From contig NZ_CP065410.1 of the NCBI RefSeq assembly GCF_020544405.1, positions 1,116,001-1,180,000 on the forward strand: 64,000 bases of DNA. The letters run 5' to 3'. How positions within the stretch are numbered: the first letter of the stretch is position 1; every line of letters starts with the position of its first letter. The notes below the pieces were generated by a model, which worked only from the letters and a program-made list of their open reading frames with translations, had not been told where the DNA came from and did not search any database. Below are positions 43,498 to 51,861 of the stretch, piece after piece. The position numbers and the translations under genes are program-made. The DNA comes from Pseudomonas sp. IAC-BECa141. GTDB taxonomy: Bacteria; Pseudomonadota; Gammaproteobacteria; Pseudomonadales; Pseudomonadaceae.

Positions 43498-44584
43498 TGT
43501 CTTCTCCTTCGACCATGACGGCGGTCAGTGTGAGTGAGCGATCCAGCCGCACGCAGTCGGCCCAGGCGCCGGGTTGCAGGCGTCCGCGTTCGGTAATGCC
43601 GAGGTAGTCGGCGGGGAATTGCGAAAGACGTTGCGAGGCCTCGGCGATCGGCAGACCGATCTTCACCAGATTGCGCAGGGCCTGATCCATGGTCAGGGTG
43701 CTGCCGGCCAAGGTGCCGTCGGGCAGGCGCACGCCGCCCAGGCATTTGGTGACGGTGTGGCTGCCGAGCTTGTACTCGCCGTCGGGCATGCCGGCGGCGG
43801 CGGTCGAATCGGTCACGCAGTACAGGCACGGAATCGAGCGCAGGGCGACGCGGATCGCGCCGGGGTGTACGTGCAGCAAGTCCGGAATCAGTTCGGCGAA
43901 TTTGGCGTGGGCCAGTGCCGCGCCGACGATGCCCGGCTCGCGGTGGTGCAGCGGGCTCATGGCGTTGTACAAATGCGTGAAGCTGGTGGCGCCGGCTTCG
44001 AGCGCGGCGACGCCTTCCTCGTAACTGCCGAGGGTGTGGCCGATCTGCATGCGGATGCCACGGCTGCTCAACTCACGAATCAAACCGTCATGGCCGGCGA
44101 TTTCCGGGGCGATAGTGATCACCCGAATCGGCGCGAGTGCCAGATACTCTTCAACTTCGGCCATCAACGCGGTGTGGGCGAAGTTCGGTTGGGCGCCGAG
44201 TTTGCCGGGATTGATGTACGGCCCTTCGAGGTGAACGCCGAGCACCCGTGCGGCACCTGTCGGACGCTGCTCGCAGAATTCGCCGACTTCCTTGAGCACG
44301 CTGGCAATCTCGACACTCGGCGCGGTCATGGTAGTGGCCAACAGCGAGGTGGTACCGAAGCGCACGTGGGTCCTGGTGATGGTTTCGAACGCGCCGGCAC
44401 CTTCCATGATGTCCTTGCCGCCACCGCCGTGGACGTGCAGATCGATGAAACCCGGCAGCAGATACGGCAAGTCATTGGTCGCCGGATCGCAAGGTTCGCC
44501 TTCGATCGACACGACTCTGCCGTGTTCGTGGATCAGCCGGCCGCGAACCCAGCCGTCAGCGGTGAGGATGTTGTCTTCAGACAT
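43478..44584 (-). CDS. nagA: N-acetylglucosamine-6-phosphate deacetylase
   Basis: 368 residues of the amidohydrolase superfamily. The metal-site pattern DLHVHGGGGKDIMEG (His50, His52) is followed by the conserved VLGVHLEGPYINPGKLGAQP, IGHTLGSYEEG, FTHLYNAMSPLHHREPG and the catalytic aspartate in YCVTDSTAAAGMPDG. It deacetylates GlcNAc-6-P, made by NagE during uptake, to GlcN-6-P for NagB. It is the first enzyme gene after nagR and overlaps nagB, so translation is coupled. Confidence 0.96.
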   Translation of the reverse strand: MSEDNILTADGWVRGRLIHEHGRVVSIEGEPCDPATNDLPYLLPGFIDLHVHGGGGKDIMEGAGAFETITRTHVRFGTTSLLATTMTAPSVEIASVLKEVGEFCEQRPTGAARVLGVHLEGPYINPGKLGAQPNFAHTALMAEVEEYLALAPIRVITIAPEIAGHDGLIRELSSRGIRMQIGHTLGSYEEGVAALEAGATSFTHLYNAMSPLHHREPGIVGAALAHAKFAELIPDLLHVHPGAIRVALRSIPCLYCVTDSTAAAGMPDGEYKLGSHTVTKCLGGVRLPDGTLAGSTLTMDQALRNLVKIGLPIAEASQRLSQFPADYLGITERGRLQPGAWADCVRLDRSLTLTAVMVEGEDIDFKNA

Positions 44585-44614
44585 TTCGCTTCTCTCGTTT
44601 GGCTTGCCTGCTGA

Positions 44615-45346
44615 TCAGCGGCGAAGCTCTGCAACAAAGTCGTAGTAGTCGTTGCGGCAATAGGTGTCGGTGACTTCGATCGGCGTGTTGTCTTCCAGGT
44701 AGCCGACCCGGGTCATCAGCAGCATCGCGGTGCCGGGGGCGATGCCGACGAGTGCGGCGAACTCGTCCGAGGCGTTGATCGCCTGGATGTGCTGCAACGC
44801 GCGCACGATCGGTTTGCCGATGCTGTCGAGGTGTTCGTAGAGGGAATCGCCCACCACCTGTGGCTTGGGCATGATCGAGGCGGGCAGGGTGCTCATCTCG
44901 ATGGCCATCACCGTGTCGTCGGCTTTGCGCAGGCGTTTCATGCGCGCGACCTTGTCGTTCGGCGACAGACCGAGGCGGATCAGTTCTTCGTGGGTGGGCA
45001 GGGTGATTTCCCGCTCGAGCCATTGCGAGCTGGGTACGAAGCCCTTGAGACGCAGCATCTCGCTGAAGCCCGACAGGCGCGACAGCGGTTGTTCAAGGCG
45101 CGGGGTGATGAAGGTGCCGGAGCCTTGCAGGCGTCGGATCAAACCCTGATCGAGCAGGACTTCCAGCGCCTTGCGGGCGGTGACCCGGGAAATCCCCAGC
45201 ATCTCGCTCAGATTGCGCTCCGAGGGCATTGCCTGTTCGGCTTTCCACTGGCCTGCATGGATCGCCGCTTCCAGGTTGCGCGCCAGTTGCAGGTACAGCG
45301 GCGTCGGCTGGGAGTCGTCTGGGCGTAGGGCGTGGAGGTCGTTCAT
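44615..45346 (-). CDS. nagR: GntR/HutC-family regulator of the nag operon
   Basis: 243 residues. The winged helix-turn-helix spans about 15-80 (YLQLARNLEAAIHAGQWKAEQAMPSERNLSEMLGISRVTARKALEVLLDQGLI), followed by a UTRA effector domain (100-237; YLEDNTPIEVTDTYCRNDYYDFVAEL). Such proteins sense GlcNAc-6-P or GlcN-6-P and repress nag genes. I use the ATG at 45346; ATG at 45355 is possible. It is the first gene of the minus-strand nag cluster, 30 bp before nagA, with repeated TGGTAT sites upstream. Confidence 0.9.
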   Translation of the reverse strand: MNDLHALRPDDSQPTPLYLQLARNLEAAIHAGQWKAEQAMPSERNLSEMLGISRVTARKALEVLLDQGLIRRLQGSGTFITPRLEQPLSRLSGFSEMLRLKGFVPSSQWLEREITLPTHEELIRLGLSPNDKVARMKRLRKADDTVMAIEMSTLPASIMPKPQVVGDSLYEHLDSIGKPIVRALQHIQAINASDEFAALVGIAPGTAMLLMTRVGYLEDNTPIEVTDTYCRNDYYDFVAELRR

Positions 45347-45402
45347 GTAAGGCATTTCCGGCGCTGATATAGGATTGTTGTCGCTCGGTAGTGCGGCGAA
45401 AA

Positions 45403-45424
45403 CTAATACCACTTGCATACCATG
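45403..45424. promoter_or_regulatory. Candidate NagR operator upstream of nagR
   Basis: On the minus strand the site reads CATGGTATGCAAGTGGTATTAG: two TGGTAT half-sites in direct repeat, 11 bases apart from start to start, 57 bp before the nagR start. HutC-type GntR proteins typically bind GT-x-TA-x-AC elements. The 13-base arm CTAATACCACTTG recurs perfectly inverted at 45484. Operator function is inferred. Confidence 0.5.
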
Positions 45425-45483
45425 TCAACGCGTCGGAAACGCCTGTAGTCCCTTGGGTTCGGGTGTTTGAGAAAGGGTGGTTT

Positions 45484-45496
45484 CAAGTGGTATTAG
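45484..45496. promoter_or_regulatory. Second copy of the candidate NagR site, inverted
   Basis: CAAGTGGTATTAG is the exact reverse complement of 45403-45415. A third related core, AGTGGTATCACC, lies at 45551-45562 inside the loop of the large palindrome. The spacing would permit DNA looping by a repressor. Confidence 0.45.
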
Positions 45497-45514
45497 AGGT
45501 GCCGGCGGAAAAGC

Positions 45515-45594
45515 AAAAGATCGCAGTCTGCGGCAGTTCTGGCGGGTGAAAGTGGTATCACCGTCCAGACGTTGCCGCAGGCTGCGATCTTTTT
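45515..45594. repeat. Large inverted repeat (AAAAGATCGCAG...CTGCGATCTTTT), possible terminator
   Basis: AAAAGATCGCAGTCTGCGGCAG (positions 45515-45536) is inverted at 45572-45593 with a few mismatches, around a 35-base loop. The arm is a motif I recognise as recurring between Pseudomonas genes. With T and A runs at the ends it may stop transcription coming out of either side. It lies between the nag promoter region and the end of the L,D-transpeptidase gene. Confidence 0.65.
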
Positions 45595-45676
45595 GATTTA
45601 TTTTTTGCGAGCGACCAATGGTCGGGAGAAAGGGCCGCTTTGCGGCCCTGAGAGCGCAAGCGCTCCGGTCACAGAC

Positions 45677-46192
45677 TCAAGGGCGGATTTCGATCATCGT
45701 GCCGTCCGGCACCAGGTTCCAGACTTCGCGCATGTCGACGTTGCGCATGGCGATGCAGCCGTCGGTCCAGTCCAGGGTGTGGAACAGTTGCTCGGGGTTG
45801 TCCTCGGAGTCCGGCGTACCGTGGATCATGATCATCCCGCCAGGCTCGACGCCTTCGCGGCGGGCGCGGGCGGAGTCGCTGATGTTCGGGTAGGAGATGT
45901 GCATCGACAGGTTGAATTTGTCGCTGGTCTTGCGCCAGTCGATCCAATAGAAACCTTCCGGCGTGCGTTTGTCGCCCTCAATCAGCTTCGGACCCTTTTT
46001 CGCGCCTTTGCCCAGGGAAATGCGATAGCTCTTGAGTGGCTTGCCGTCGGCGATCAACTGCAGTTGATGGGCCGATTTGAGCACCAGTACTTTTTCGATG
46101 AGCGGGGTGTTTGAAGGCGTCACGGTGGTCACGAATGACGCTTGAGAGACGGTGACGAACGACAGGCAGAACAGGGCAAGCAACCAGCGCAT
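45677..46192 (-). CDS. L,D-transpeptidase (YkuD family), secreted
   Basis: 171 residues. A signal peptide (MRWLLALFCLSFVTVSQA, cleavage after about residue 18) precedes one YkuD domain: VLVLKSAHQLQLIADGKPLKSYRISLG, then the catalytic HGTPDS (His124) and SDGC-type motif DWTDGCIAMRN (Cys146). The enzyme forms 3-3 cross-links in peptidoglycan or attaches proteins to it, in the periplasm. It carries no LysM or other targeting domain. Its gene is monocistronic on the minus strand. Confidence 0.9.
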   Translation of the reverse strand: MRWLLALFCLSFVTVSQASFVTTVTPSNTPLIEKVLVLKSAHQLQLIADGKPLKSYRISLGKGAKKGPKLIEGDKRTPEGFYWIDWRKTSDKFNLSMHISYPNISDSARARREGVEPGGMIMIHGTPDSEDNPEQLFHTLDWTDGCIAMRNVDMREVWNLVPDGTMIEIRP

Positions 46193-46294
46193 TGAAACGA
46201 TTCCCCAGATATGAAGCAGATACTTTATTTATAGAGAGTGTGCAGTCGCTGTCGCGGGCTGCGTTAGCCGGTTATCGGCCGGCCGCCGTCGAAA

Positions 46295-46846
46295 TCAAGT
46301 GGTGGCCGGTTGCGCGAGCGGCGGGATCGATTCGGAACGAACCGGATAGACCTCGACGCGCCGGTCGGCGAAGAAGCATTCCAGGGTACGGCCCACCGTG
46401 CGAAAAGCCAGCTCGTCCCAGGGAATGTCTTCCTCGTCGAACAGTTGCACTTCCAGGCTTTCAGGGCCGGCGGCGAAGTCCAGATCCGCCAGCTCGGCGC
46501 GGAAAAACACATGCACCTGACTGATGTGCGGCACGTCGATCAGGGTATAGATGCTCAGGTTGCGTACCCGGGCGCAGGCTTCCTCGGCGGTTTCGCGGAT
46601 GGCGGCCTGCTCGATGGTTTCGCCGTTCTCCATGAACCCGGCGGGCAGCGTCCAGTAACCGAGGCGTGGCTCGATGGCGCGGCGACACAGCAGGACTTTG
46701 CTGCCCCAGGTCGGCACGCAACCGGCCACGATATTGGGGTTCTGGTAGTGAATCGTCTGACAGCTGCCGCAGACAAATCGCAGCCGCGAGTCGCCTTCGG
46801 GAATGCGCTGGGTCACCGGGTTGCCGCACTGGCTGCAAAATTTCAT
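46295..46846 (-). CDS. Nudix hydrolase with an N-terminal zinc ribbon
   Basis: 183 residues. Four cysteines (C4, C7, C26, C29; CSQC and CGSC) form a zinc ribbon; the Nudix box begins at Gly70 (GFMENGETIEQAAIRETAEEAC). The final glycine of the consensus is a cysteine, which some family members tolerate. The ribbon and the segment IHYQNPNIVAGCVPTWGSKVLLCRR resemble NADH pyrophosphatase-like proteins, but this one lacks their N-terminal domain. Substrate unknown. The start at 46846 is preceded by GGAACC. It is divergent from the CoA-type Nudix gene. Confidence 0.85.
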   Translation of the reverse strand: MKFCSQCGNPVTQRIPEGDSRLRFVCGSCQTIHYQNPNIVAGCVPTWGSKVLLCRRAIEPRLGYWTLPAGFMENGETIEQAAIRETAEEACARVRNLSIYTLIDVPHISQVHVFFRAELADLDFAAGPESLEVQLFDEEDIPWDELAFRTVGRTLECFFADRRVEVYPVRSESIPPLAQPATT

Positions 46847-46993
46847 GCTGGGGTTCCTGAATGCTGCGCCTATCTTGGCGTGCAGCGGTGTCAGTCGGCA
46901 AGTTGTCGTTTCGCGACATGACGCCCGTCCGGGGCTTGGGCGGTCGCAATGATTGGTGCATGATGCAGGGCAAGGCACCGATCGAGAACACTT

Positions 46994-47593
46994 ATGCTGG
47001 ACGAGCTACTGCACCGGGTAAGCAATCACACGCCGCGCACGCTGGAGACCGACACGCGTTTCCCCGAGGCCGCTGTCCTGGTGCCGATTACTCGCAGTGA
47101 CGAACCCGAACTTGTCCTCACCCTGCGCGCCAGCGGGCTCTCGACCCACGGCGGCGAAGTCGCCTTCCCCGGTGGGCGACGGGATCCGGAAGACCCGGAC
47201 CTGACGTTCACCGCCCTGCGCGAAGCCGAAGAAGAAATCGGCCTGCCACCGGGGCTGGTCGAAGTGATCGGTCCGCTCAGCCCGCTGATTTCCCTGCATG
47301 GCATCAAGGTCACGCCGTATGTCGGGGTGATTCCCGACTTTGTCGAATACCAGGCCAATGATGCCGAGATCGCTGCGGTGTTCAGTGTGCCGCTGGAGTT
47401 CTTCCGCAAGGATCCGCGCGAACATACCCACCGCATCGACTATCAGGGTCGCAGTTGGTACGTGCCGAGCTATCGTTTCGGCGAATACAAGATCTGGGGG
47501 CTGACGGCGATCATGATCGTCGAGTTGATCAACCTGCTCTATGACGCCAGAATCAGCCTGCATGAGCCGCCAAAAAGCTTTATCAATACCTGA
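46994..47593 (+). CDS. nudL: Nudix hydrolase, CoA pyrophosphatase type
   Basis: 199 residues. It has the UPF0035 signature [16 protein letters not shown] before the Nudix box [25 protein letters not shown], the hallmark of CoA pyrophosphatases, plus [14 protein letters not shown] after it. Such enzymes split CoA or its thioesters to phosphopantetheine and 3',5'-ADP. All glutamates of the box are present. The next gene starts 47 bp later and may share the transcript. Confidence 0.9.
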   Translation: MLDELLHRVSNHTPRTLETDTRFPEAAVLVPITRSDEPELVLTLRASGLSTHGGEVAFPGGRRDPEDPDLTFTALREAEEEIGLPPGLVEVIGPLSPLISLHGIKVTPYVGVIPDFVEYQANDAEIAAVFSVPLEFFRKDPREHTHRIDYQGRSWYVPSYRFGEYKIWGLTAIMIVELINLLYDARISLHEPPKSFINT

Positions 47594-47640
47594 AGCCATC
47601 GTTCGAATGGCCAGCCATCGTGAGCCCTGAGGAAAACAAG

Positions 47641-48165
47641 ATGAAATACCGCCTGGGCGACGCCCGTGTCGAAACCCATCCGCAGAGCTGGGTCGCCCCC
47701 AATGCCGTGCTGGTGGGCAAGGTCAGACTGGAAGAAGGCGCCAACGTCTGGTTCAACGCCGTGTTGCGCGGCGACAACGAACTGATCCTGATCGGCAAGA
47801 ACAGCAACGTGCAGGACGGCACGGTGATGCACACCGACATGGGCTATCCGCTGACCATCGGCACCGGCGTGACCATCGGCCACAATGCCATGCTTCACGG
47901 TTGCACGGTCGGCGACTACAGCCTGATCGGCATCAACGCGGTCATCCTCAACGGCGCGAAAATCGGCAAGAACTGCATCATCGGCGCCAACGCGCTGATC
48001 GGCGAAGGCAAGGAAATCCCTGACGGTTCACTGGTGATGGGCTCGCCAGGCAAAGTGGTGCGCGAACTCACCGAGCCGCAGAAGAAGATGCTCGAGGCCA
48101 GCGCCGCGCACTATGTGCATAACTCACAGCGCTATGCGCGCGATCTGGTCGAGCAGGAAGAATGA
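47641..48165 (+). CDS. Gamma-class carbonic anhydrase-like protein (left-handed beta helix)
   Basis: 174 residues built of hexapeptide repeats ([57 protein letters not shown]). Three metal-site histidines are visible (MHTD, GHN, LHGC), so zinc binding is likely. The family includes YrdA and acetyltransferase-like proteins, many without proven carbonic anhydrase activity. I use the ATG at 47641, with TGAGGAAAACAAG upstream; a GTG at 47620 is in frame. It overlaps the next gene by 4 bp. Confidence 0.9.
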   Translation: MKYRLGDARVETHPQSWVAPNAVLVGKVRLEEGANVWFNAVLRGDNELILIGKNSNVQDGTVMHTDMGYPLTIGTGVTIGHNAMLHGCTVGDYSLIGINAVILNGAKIGKNCIIGANALIGEGKEIPDGSLVMGSPGKVVRELTEPQKKMLEASAAHYVHNSQRYARDLVEQEE

Positions 48166-48377
48166 CAACTCCGGAAAGACCCGTCGCCTCGCCGTGCGTG
48201 AGCATTTGCGCGCTGGACGAAGACGACATTTGCACCGGTTGCCAGCGCACGGTCGAGGAGATCACCCGCTGGAGCCGGATGACCAACGACGAGCGGCGGG
48301 CGGTGCTGGGGTTGTGTCATGAGCGGGCGAAGGCGAGCGGGCTGGTCTGGATGATCGGCAAAACGCCAGGGCAATAA
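48162..48377 (+). CDS. DUF1289 small cysteine-rich protein
   Basis: 71 residues with the DUF1289 pattern [40 protein letters not shown]: four cysteines that may hold a metal or Fe-S cluster. Function unknown. Its ATG overlaps the stop of the carbonic anhydrase-like gene (ATGA), so the two are translated together, as in other pseudomonads. Confidence 0.9.
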   Translation: MTTPERPVASPCVSICALDEDDICTGCQRTVEEITRWSRMTNDERRAVLGLCHERAKASGLVWMIGKTPGQ

Positions 48378-48441
48378 TCGATTTGATTGGCGTCATCGAA
48401 GGGCTGAAGTAACCTGTGCGCCAATTTGACAGGTCACGCCC

Positions 48442-48909
48442 ATGATTTTCCTCATCGCCTACATCAGCAGCGTCGTGCTGATCAACTTTGCCTTCTCCAC
48501 CGCACCGCACCTGGACATCATCTGGTCGGCCTGGGGCGGGCTGGTTTTCGTCTTGCGCGACATGGTGCAGATCCGTTTTGGCCACGGTGCGATCCTGGCG
48601 ATGCTGGCGGCGCTGGTGCTGTCCTATGTCACGTCCGATCCGTCGATCGCGTTGGCCAGTGCCACGGCATTCGCGGTCTCGGAGTGCATCGACTGGCTGG
48701 TATTCACCGTCACCAGGCGCCCGCTGCGTGACCGGTTGTGGATCAGCTCGGCGCTGAGCATTCCCCTCGACACCTTCATCTTCTTCGGCATGATCGACCT
48801 GCTGACACCGCCAGTGCTCATCACTGCATTGGCCTCGAAGTTCGCCGGTGTCACCGCCGTCTGGCTGATCATGGCCTGGCGTGAACGCAAACAGGCTGTC
48901 GCCGGCTGA
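48442..48909 (+). CDS. VUT-family integral membrane protein (short form)
   Basis: 155 residues with five or six hydrophobic segments (MIFLIAYISSVVLINFAF, AILAMLAALVLSYV, VLITALASKFAGVTAVWLIMAW) and the acidic SECIDWLVFTVTRR. It belongs to the VUT group related to YhhQ, importers of queuosine precursors. It is shorter than YhhQ (about 220) and no nearby queuosine gene or preQ1 riboswitch was seen, so the substrate is only a possibility. Confidence 0.75.
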   Translation: MIFLIAYISSVVLINFAFSTAPHLDIIWSAWGGLVFVLRDMVQIRFGHGAILAMLAALVLSYVTSDPSIALASATAFAVSECIDWLVFTVTRRPLRDRLWISSALSIPLDTFIFFGMIDLLTPPVLITALASKFAGVTAVWLIMAWRERKQAVAG

Positions 48910-49009
48910 AGCCAAACCCTCAGGTTCATGTAAAATGCCGCGCTTTCTCCCCATGGAAAGCGCGTCTGGCGTTGCTTTCCTCGATGATCCGCTTCTTTGA
49001 GGACCTGAG

Positions 49010-50191
49010 ATGACCCGTATCGGAACTCCATTGTCGCCGACCGCGACCCGCGTATTGCTGTGTGGCTGTGGTGAGTTGGGCAAGGAAGTGGTGATCGAGC
49101 TGCAACGCCTGGGCGTTGAAGTGATTGCCGTCGACCGCTACGCCAATGCGCCGGCCATGCAGGTTGCCCATCGCAGCCACGTGATCAACATGCTCGACGG
49201 TGCCGCCCTGCGTGCAGTGATCGAAGCCGAGAAGCCGCACTTCATCGTGCCGGAAATCGAAGCCATCGCCACCGCTACCCTGGTCGAACTGGAAGCCGAA
49301 GGCTTCACCGTGATCCCGACCGCTCGCGCCGCGCAACTGACCATGAACCGCGAAGGCATTCGTCGCTTGGCCGCCGAAGAGCTGGACCTGCCGACTTCGC
49401 CATACCACTTCGCCGACACCTTCGAGGACTACAGCAAAGCCGTTCAGGACCTGGGTTTCCCGTGCGTCGTCAAACCGGTGATGAGTTCGTCGGGCAAGGG
49501 CCAGAGCCTGCTGCGCAGCGCCGATGACGTGCAGAAGGCCTGGGATTACGCACAAGAGGGCGGTCGCGCCGGTAAAGGTCGCGTGATCATCGAAGGCTTC
49601 ATCGATTTCGACTACGAAATCACTCTGCTGACCGTGCGTCATGTCGGTGGCACTACGTTCTGTGCGCCGGTCGGCCACCGTCAGGAGAAGGGCGACTATC
49701 AGGAATCCTGGCAGCCACAGGCCATGAGCCCAATCGCACTGGCTGAATCCGAGCGCGTTGCCAAAGCCGTGACCGAAGCGTTGGGCGGTCGTGGCCTGTT
49801 CGGCGTCGAATTGTTCATCAAGGGCGATCAAGTGTGGTTCAGCGAAGTGTCGCCGCGTCCACACGACACCGGTCTGGTGACCCTGATTTCCCAGGACCTG
49901 TCGCAGTTCGCCCTGCACGCCCGGGCGATCCTCGGTCTGCCGGTACCGCTGATCCGTCAGTTCGGCCCATCGGCTTCGGCAGTGATTCTGGTGGAAGGTC
50001 AGTCGACCCAGACCGCATTCGCCAACCTCGGCGCGGCACTGAGTGAACCGGATACCGCGCTGCGTCTGTTCGGCAAGCCTGAAGTCAACGGCCAGCGCCG
50101 CATGGGTGTTGCACTGGCCCGTGACGAGTCGATTGAAGCCGCTCGTGCCAAGGCGACCCGTGCTTCCCAGGCTGTTGTTGTAGAGCTGTAA
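49010..50191 (+). CDS. purT: Formate-dependent phosphoribosylglycinamide formyltransferase
   Basis: 393 residues, ATP-grasp fold. N-terminal part [47 protein letters not shown]; the ATP-grasp part includes [15 protein letters not shown] and ATP/Mg motifs [25 protein letters not shown]. PurT makes FGAR from GAR, ATP and formate, the folate-independent route; its product is the PurL substrate (purL lies 12 kb upstream). A possible promoter is GTAAAAT near 48937. It is followed by a REP pair. Confidence 0.96.
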   Translation: MTRIGTPLSPTATRVLLCGCGELGKEVVIELQRLGVEVIAVDRYANAPAMQVAHRSHVINMLDGAALRAVIEAEKPHFIVPEIEAIATATLVELEAEGFTVIPTARAAQLTMNREGIRRLAAEELDLPTSPYHFADTFEDYSKAVQDLGFPCVVKPVMSSSGKGQSLLRSADDVQKAWDYAQEGGRAGKGRVIIEGFIDFDYEITLLTVRHVGGTTFCAPVGHRQEKGDYQESWQPQAMSPIALAESERVAKAVTEALGGRGLFGVELFIKGDQVWFSEVSPRPHDTGLVTLISQDLSQFALHARAILGLPVPLIRQFGPSASAVILVEGQSTQTAFANLGAALSEPDTALRLFGKPEVNGQRRMGVALARDESIEAARAKATRASQAVVVEL

Positions 50192-50206
50192 ACCGAGTCA
50201 CATCCA

Positions 50207-50294
50207 TCGCGAGCAAGCTCGCTCCCACAAGTTCGGCGGTACTCACAAATTATGTGTATGGCACGGACAATGTGGGAGCGAGCTTGCTCGCGAA
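50207..50294. repeat. Inverted pair of REP elements after purT
   Basis: TCGCGAGCAAGCTCGCTCCCACAA and AATGTGGGAGCGAGCTTGCTCGCGA are perfect inverted copies over 22 bases, about 40 bp apart, in the gap between convergent purT and the MHS transporter gene. Same type as the era-recO pair but opposite arrangement. Confidence 0.83.
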
Positions 50295-50309
50295 GCTTTT
50301 GATCTAAGA

Positions 50310-51626
50310 TCAGGCAACCTGATTCAAATCGTTATTGCGCGTTTCCTTCAGGCACAGCACAGCGATCAGGCTGAGCACCGCCGCCCCCGATACATACCCG
50401 CCGACGTAACTCAAACCACCCATCGCCACCAGTTTCTGCGCGAAGAACGGCGCCGCCGAGGCTCCGACGATACCGCCGAGGTTGTAGGCCGCCGATGCGC
50501 CGGTATACCGCACGTGCGTCGGAAACAGCTCCGGCAGCAGCGCGCCCATCGGGGCGAATGTCACGCCCATCAGGAACAGCTCGATGCACAGGAACAGCGC
50601 CACGCCCCAGGTCGAGCCCTGAGTCAGCAACGGCTCCATCAGAAAACCGGAAAGAATCGCCAGCACACCACCGATGATCAGCACCGGCTTGCGCCCGTAG
50701 CGGTCACTGGCCCACGCCGACAACGGCGTCGCGGCCGCCATGAACAGCACCGCGAAGCACAGCAGTCCGAGGAAGGTCTCGCGGCTGTAACCCAAGGTGG
50801 AGACGCCGTAACTCAGGGAAAACACCGTCGAGATGTAGAACAGTGCGTAACACACCACCATGGCGGCGGCGCCCAGCAGGGTGGGTGCCCAGTACTGGCT
50901 GAACAGCTCGACCAGCGGCACTTTCACTCGCTCCTGACGGGCGATGGCGTTGGCGAACACCGGGGTTTCGTGGAGTTTGAGGCGCACGTACAGCCCGACC
51001 ATTACCAGCACGGCGCTCAGCAGAAACGGAATCCGCCAGCCCCAGCTGCGAAACTGTTCGTCATTGAGCGTCATGGCCAGCGTCAGGAACAGGCCGTTGG
51101 CGGCCAGAAAGCCAATCGAAGGCCCGAGTTGCGGGAACATGCCGAACCACGCCCGCTTGCCTTTCGGGGCATTCTCGGTCGCCAGCAGCGCCGCGCCGCC
51201 CCATTCACCACCCAATCCCAGGCCTTGGCCGAAGCGCAGCACACAAAGCAGGATCGGCGCCCAGGCCCCGATGCTCTCGTAGCCCGGCAGAACGCCGATC
51301 AGCGTGGTGCAGACGCCCATCAGCAGCAGCGAAGCGACCAAGGTCGATTTGCGCCCGATCCGGTCACCGAAATGGCCGAACAGCGCCGAGCCCAAAGGTC
51401 GCGCGAGGAAGGCGATGCCGAAGGTCAGGAATGCCGAGAGCATCTGCGCCGTGCCGGAAGTCTGAGGGAAAAATACCGGCCCGATCACCAGCGCAGCGGC
51501 GGTGGCGTAGACGTAGAAATCGTAGAACTCGATGGCCGTGCCGATGAAGCTCGCGGTGGCCACGCGGGTGGCGGAGTTGGCCGGTTGGGTCGGCGCGGTG
51601 TCGCTGTAAGCAGTACTGGTCGTCAT
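50310..51626 (-). CDS. MFS transporter, metabolite:H+ symporter (MHS) family
   Basis: 438 residues with 12 predicted membrane segments. The MHS signature is clear: VATASFIGTAIEFYDFYVYATAAALVIGPVFFP, FGIAFLARPLGSALFGHFGDRIGRKSTL (loop 2-3) and RFGQGLGLGGEWGGAALL. Family members carry shikimate, citrate, proline betaine or dicarboxylates with protons; this one cannot be assigned. I use the ATG at 51626; ATG at 51647 is also open. The 235 bp upstream holds no further gene. Confidence 0.9.
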   Translation of the reverse strand: MTTSTAYSDTAPTQPANSATRVATASFIGTAIEFYDFYVYATAAALVIGPVFFPQTSGTAQMLSAFLTFGIAFLARPLGSALFGHFGDRIGRKSTLVASLLLMGVCTTLIGVLPGYESIGAWAPILLCVLRFGQGLGLGGEWGGAALLATENAPKGKRAWFGMFPQLGPSIGFLAANGLFLTLAMTLNDEQFRSWGWRIPFLLSAVLVMVGLYVRLKLHETPVFANAIARQERVKVPLVELFSQYWAPTLLGAAAMVVCYALFYISTVFSLSYGVSTLGYSRETFLGLLCFAVLFMAAATPLSAWASDRYGRKPVLIIGGVLAILSGFLMEPLLTQGSTWGVALFLCIELFLMGVTFAPMGALLPELFPTHVRYTGASAAYNLGGIVGASAAPFFAQKLVAMGGLSYVGGYVSGAAVLSLIAVLCLKETRNNDLNQVA

Positions 51627-51861
51627 GCGGTGATCCCTGACAGTCATGAGCTCCGTTGGAGCGAATTATTATGGTCGAGCACCCAGGGATGTGGGATGAG
51701 GCGCGATCGCTGCTTCAGGTAGGAGCAGTCGTCGGTGTGATGCGGATATTGTCGGTGAACCGGCCGGAACGGGTCGGGTGCGGGGTAAGCACGCGGTTCG
51801 GCGGGGCTTGGGTAAGCCTCGCGATTATAGGAAGGTGGCTAACGATTGAACAAGGGGCTGG

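Noticed and set aside
48378..48441. preQ1 riboswitch upstream of the VUT gene
   Set aside because: The 64-bp gap is short and shows no pseudoknot-like layout or conserved motif.
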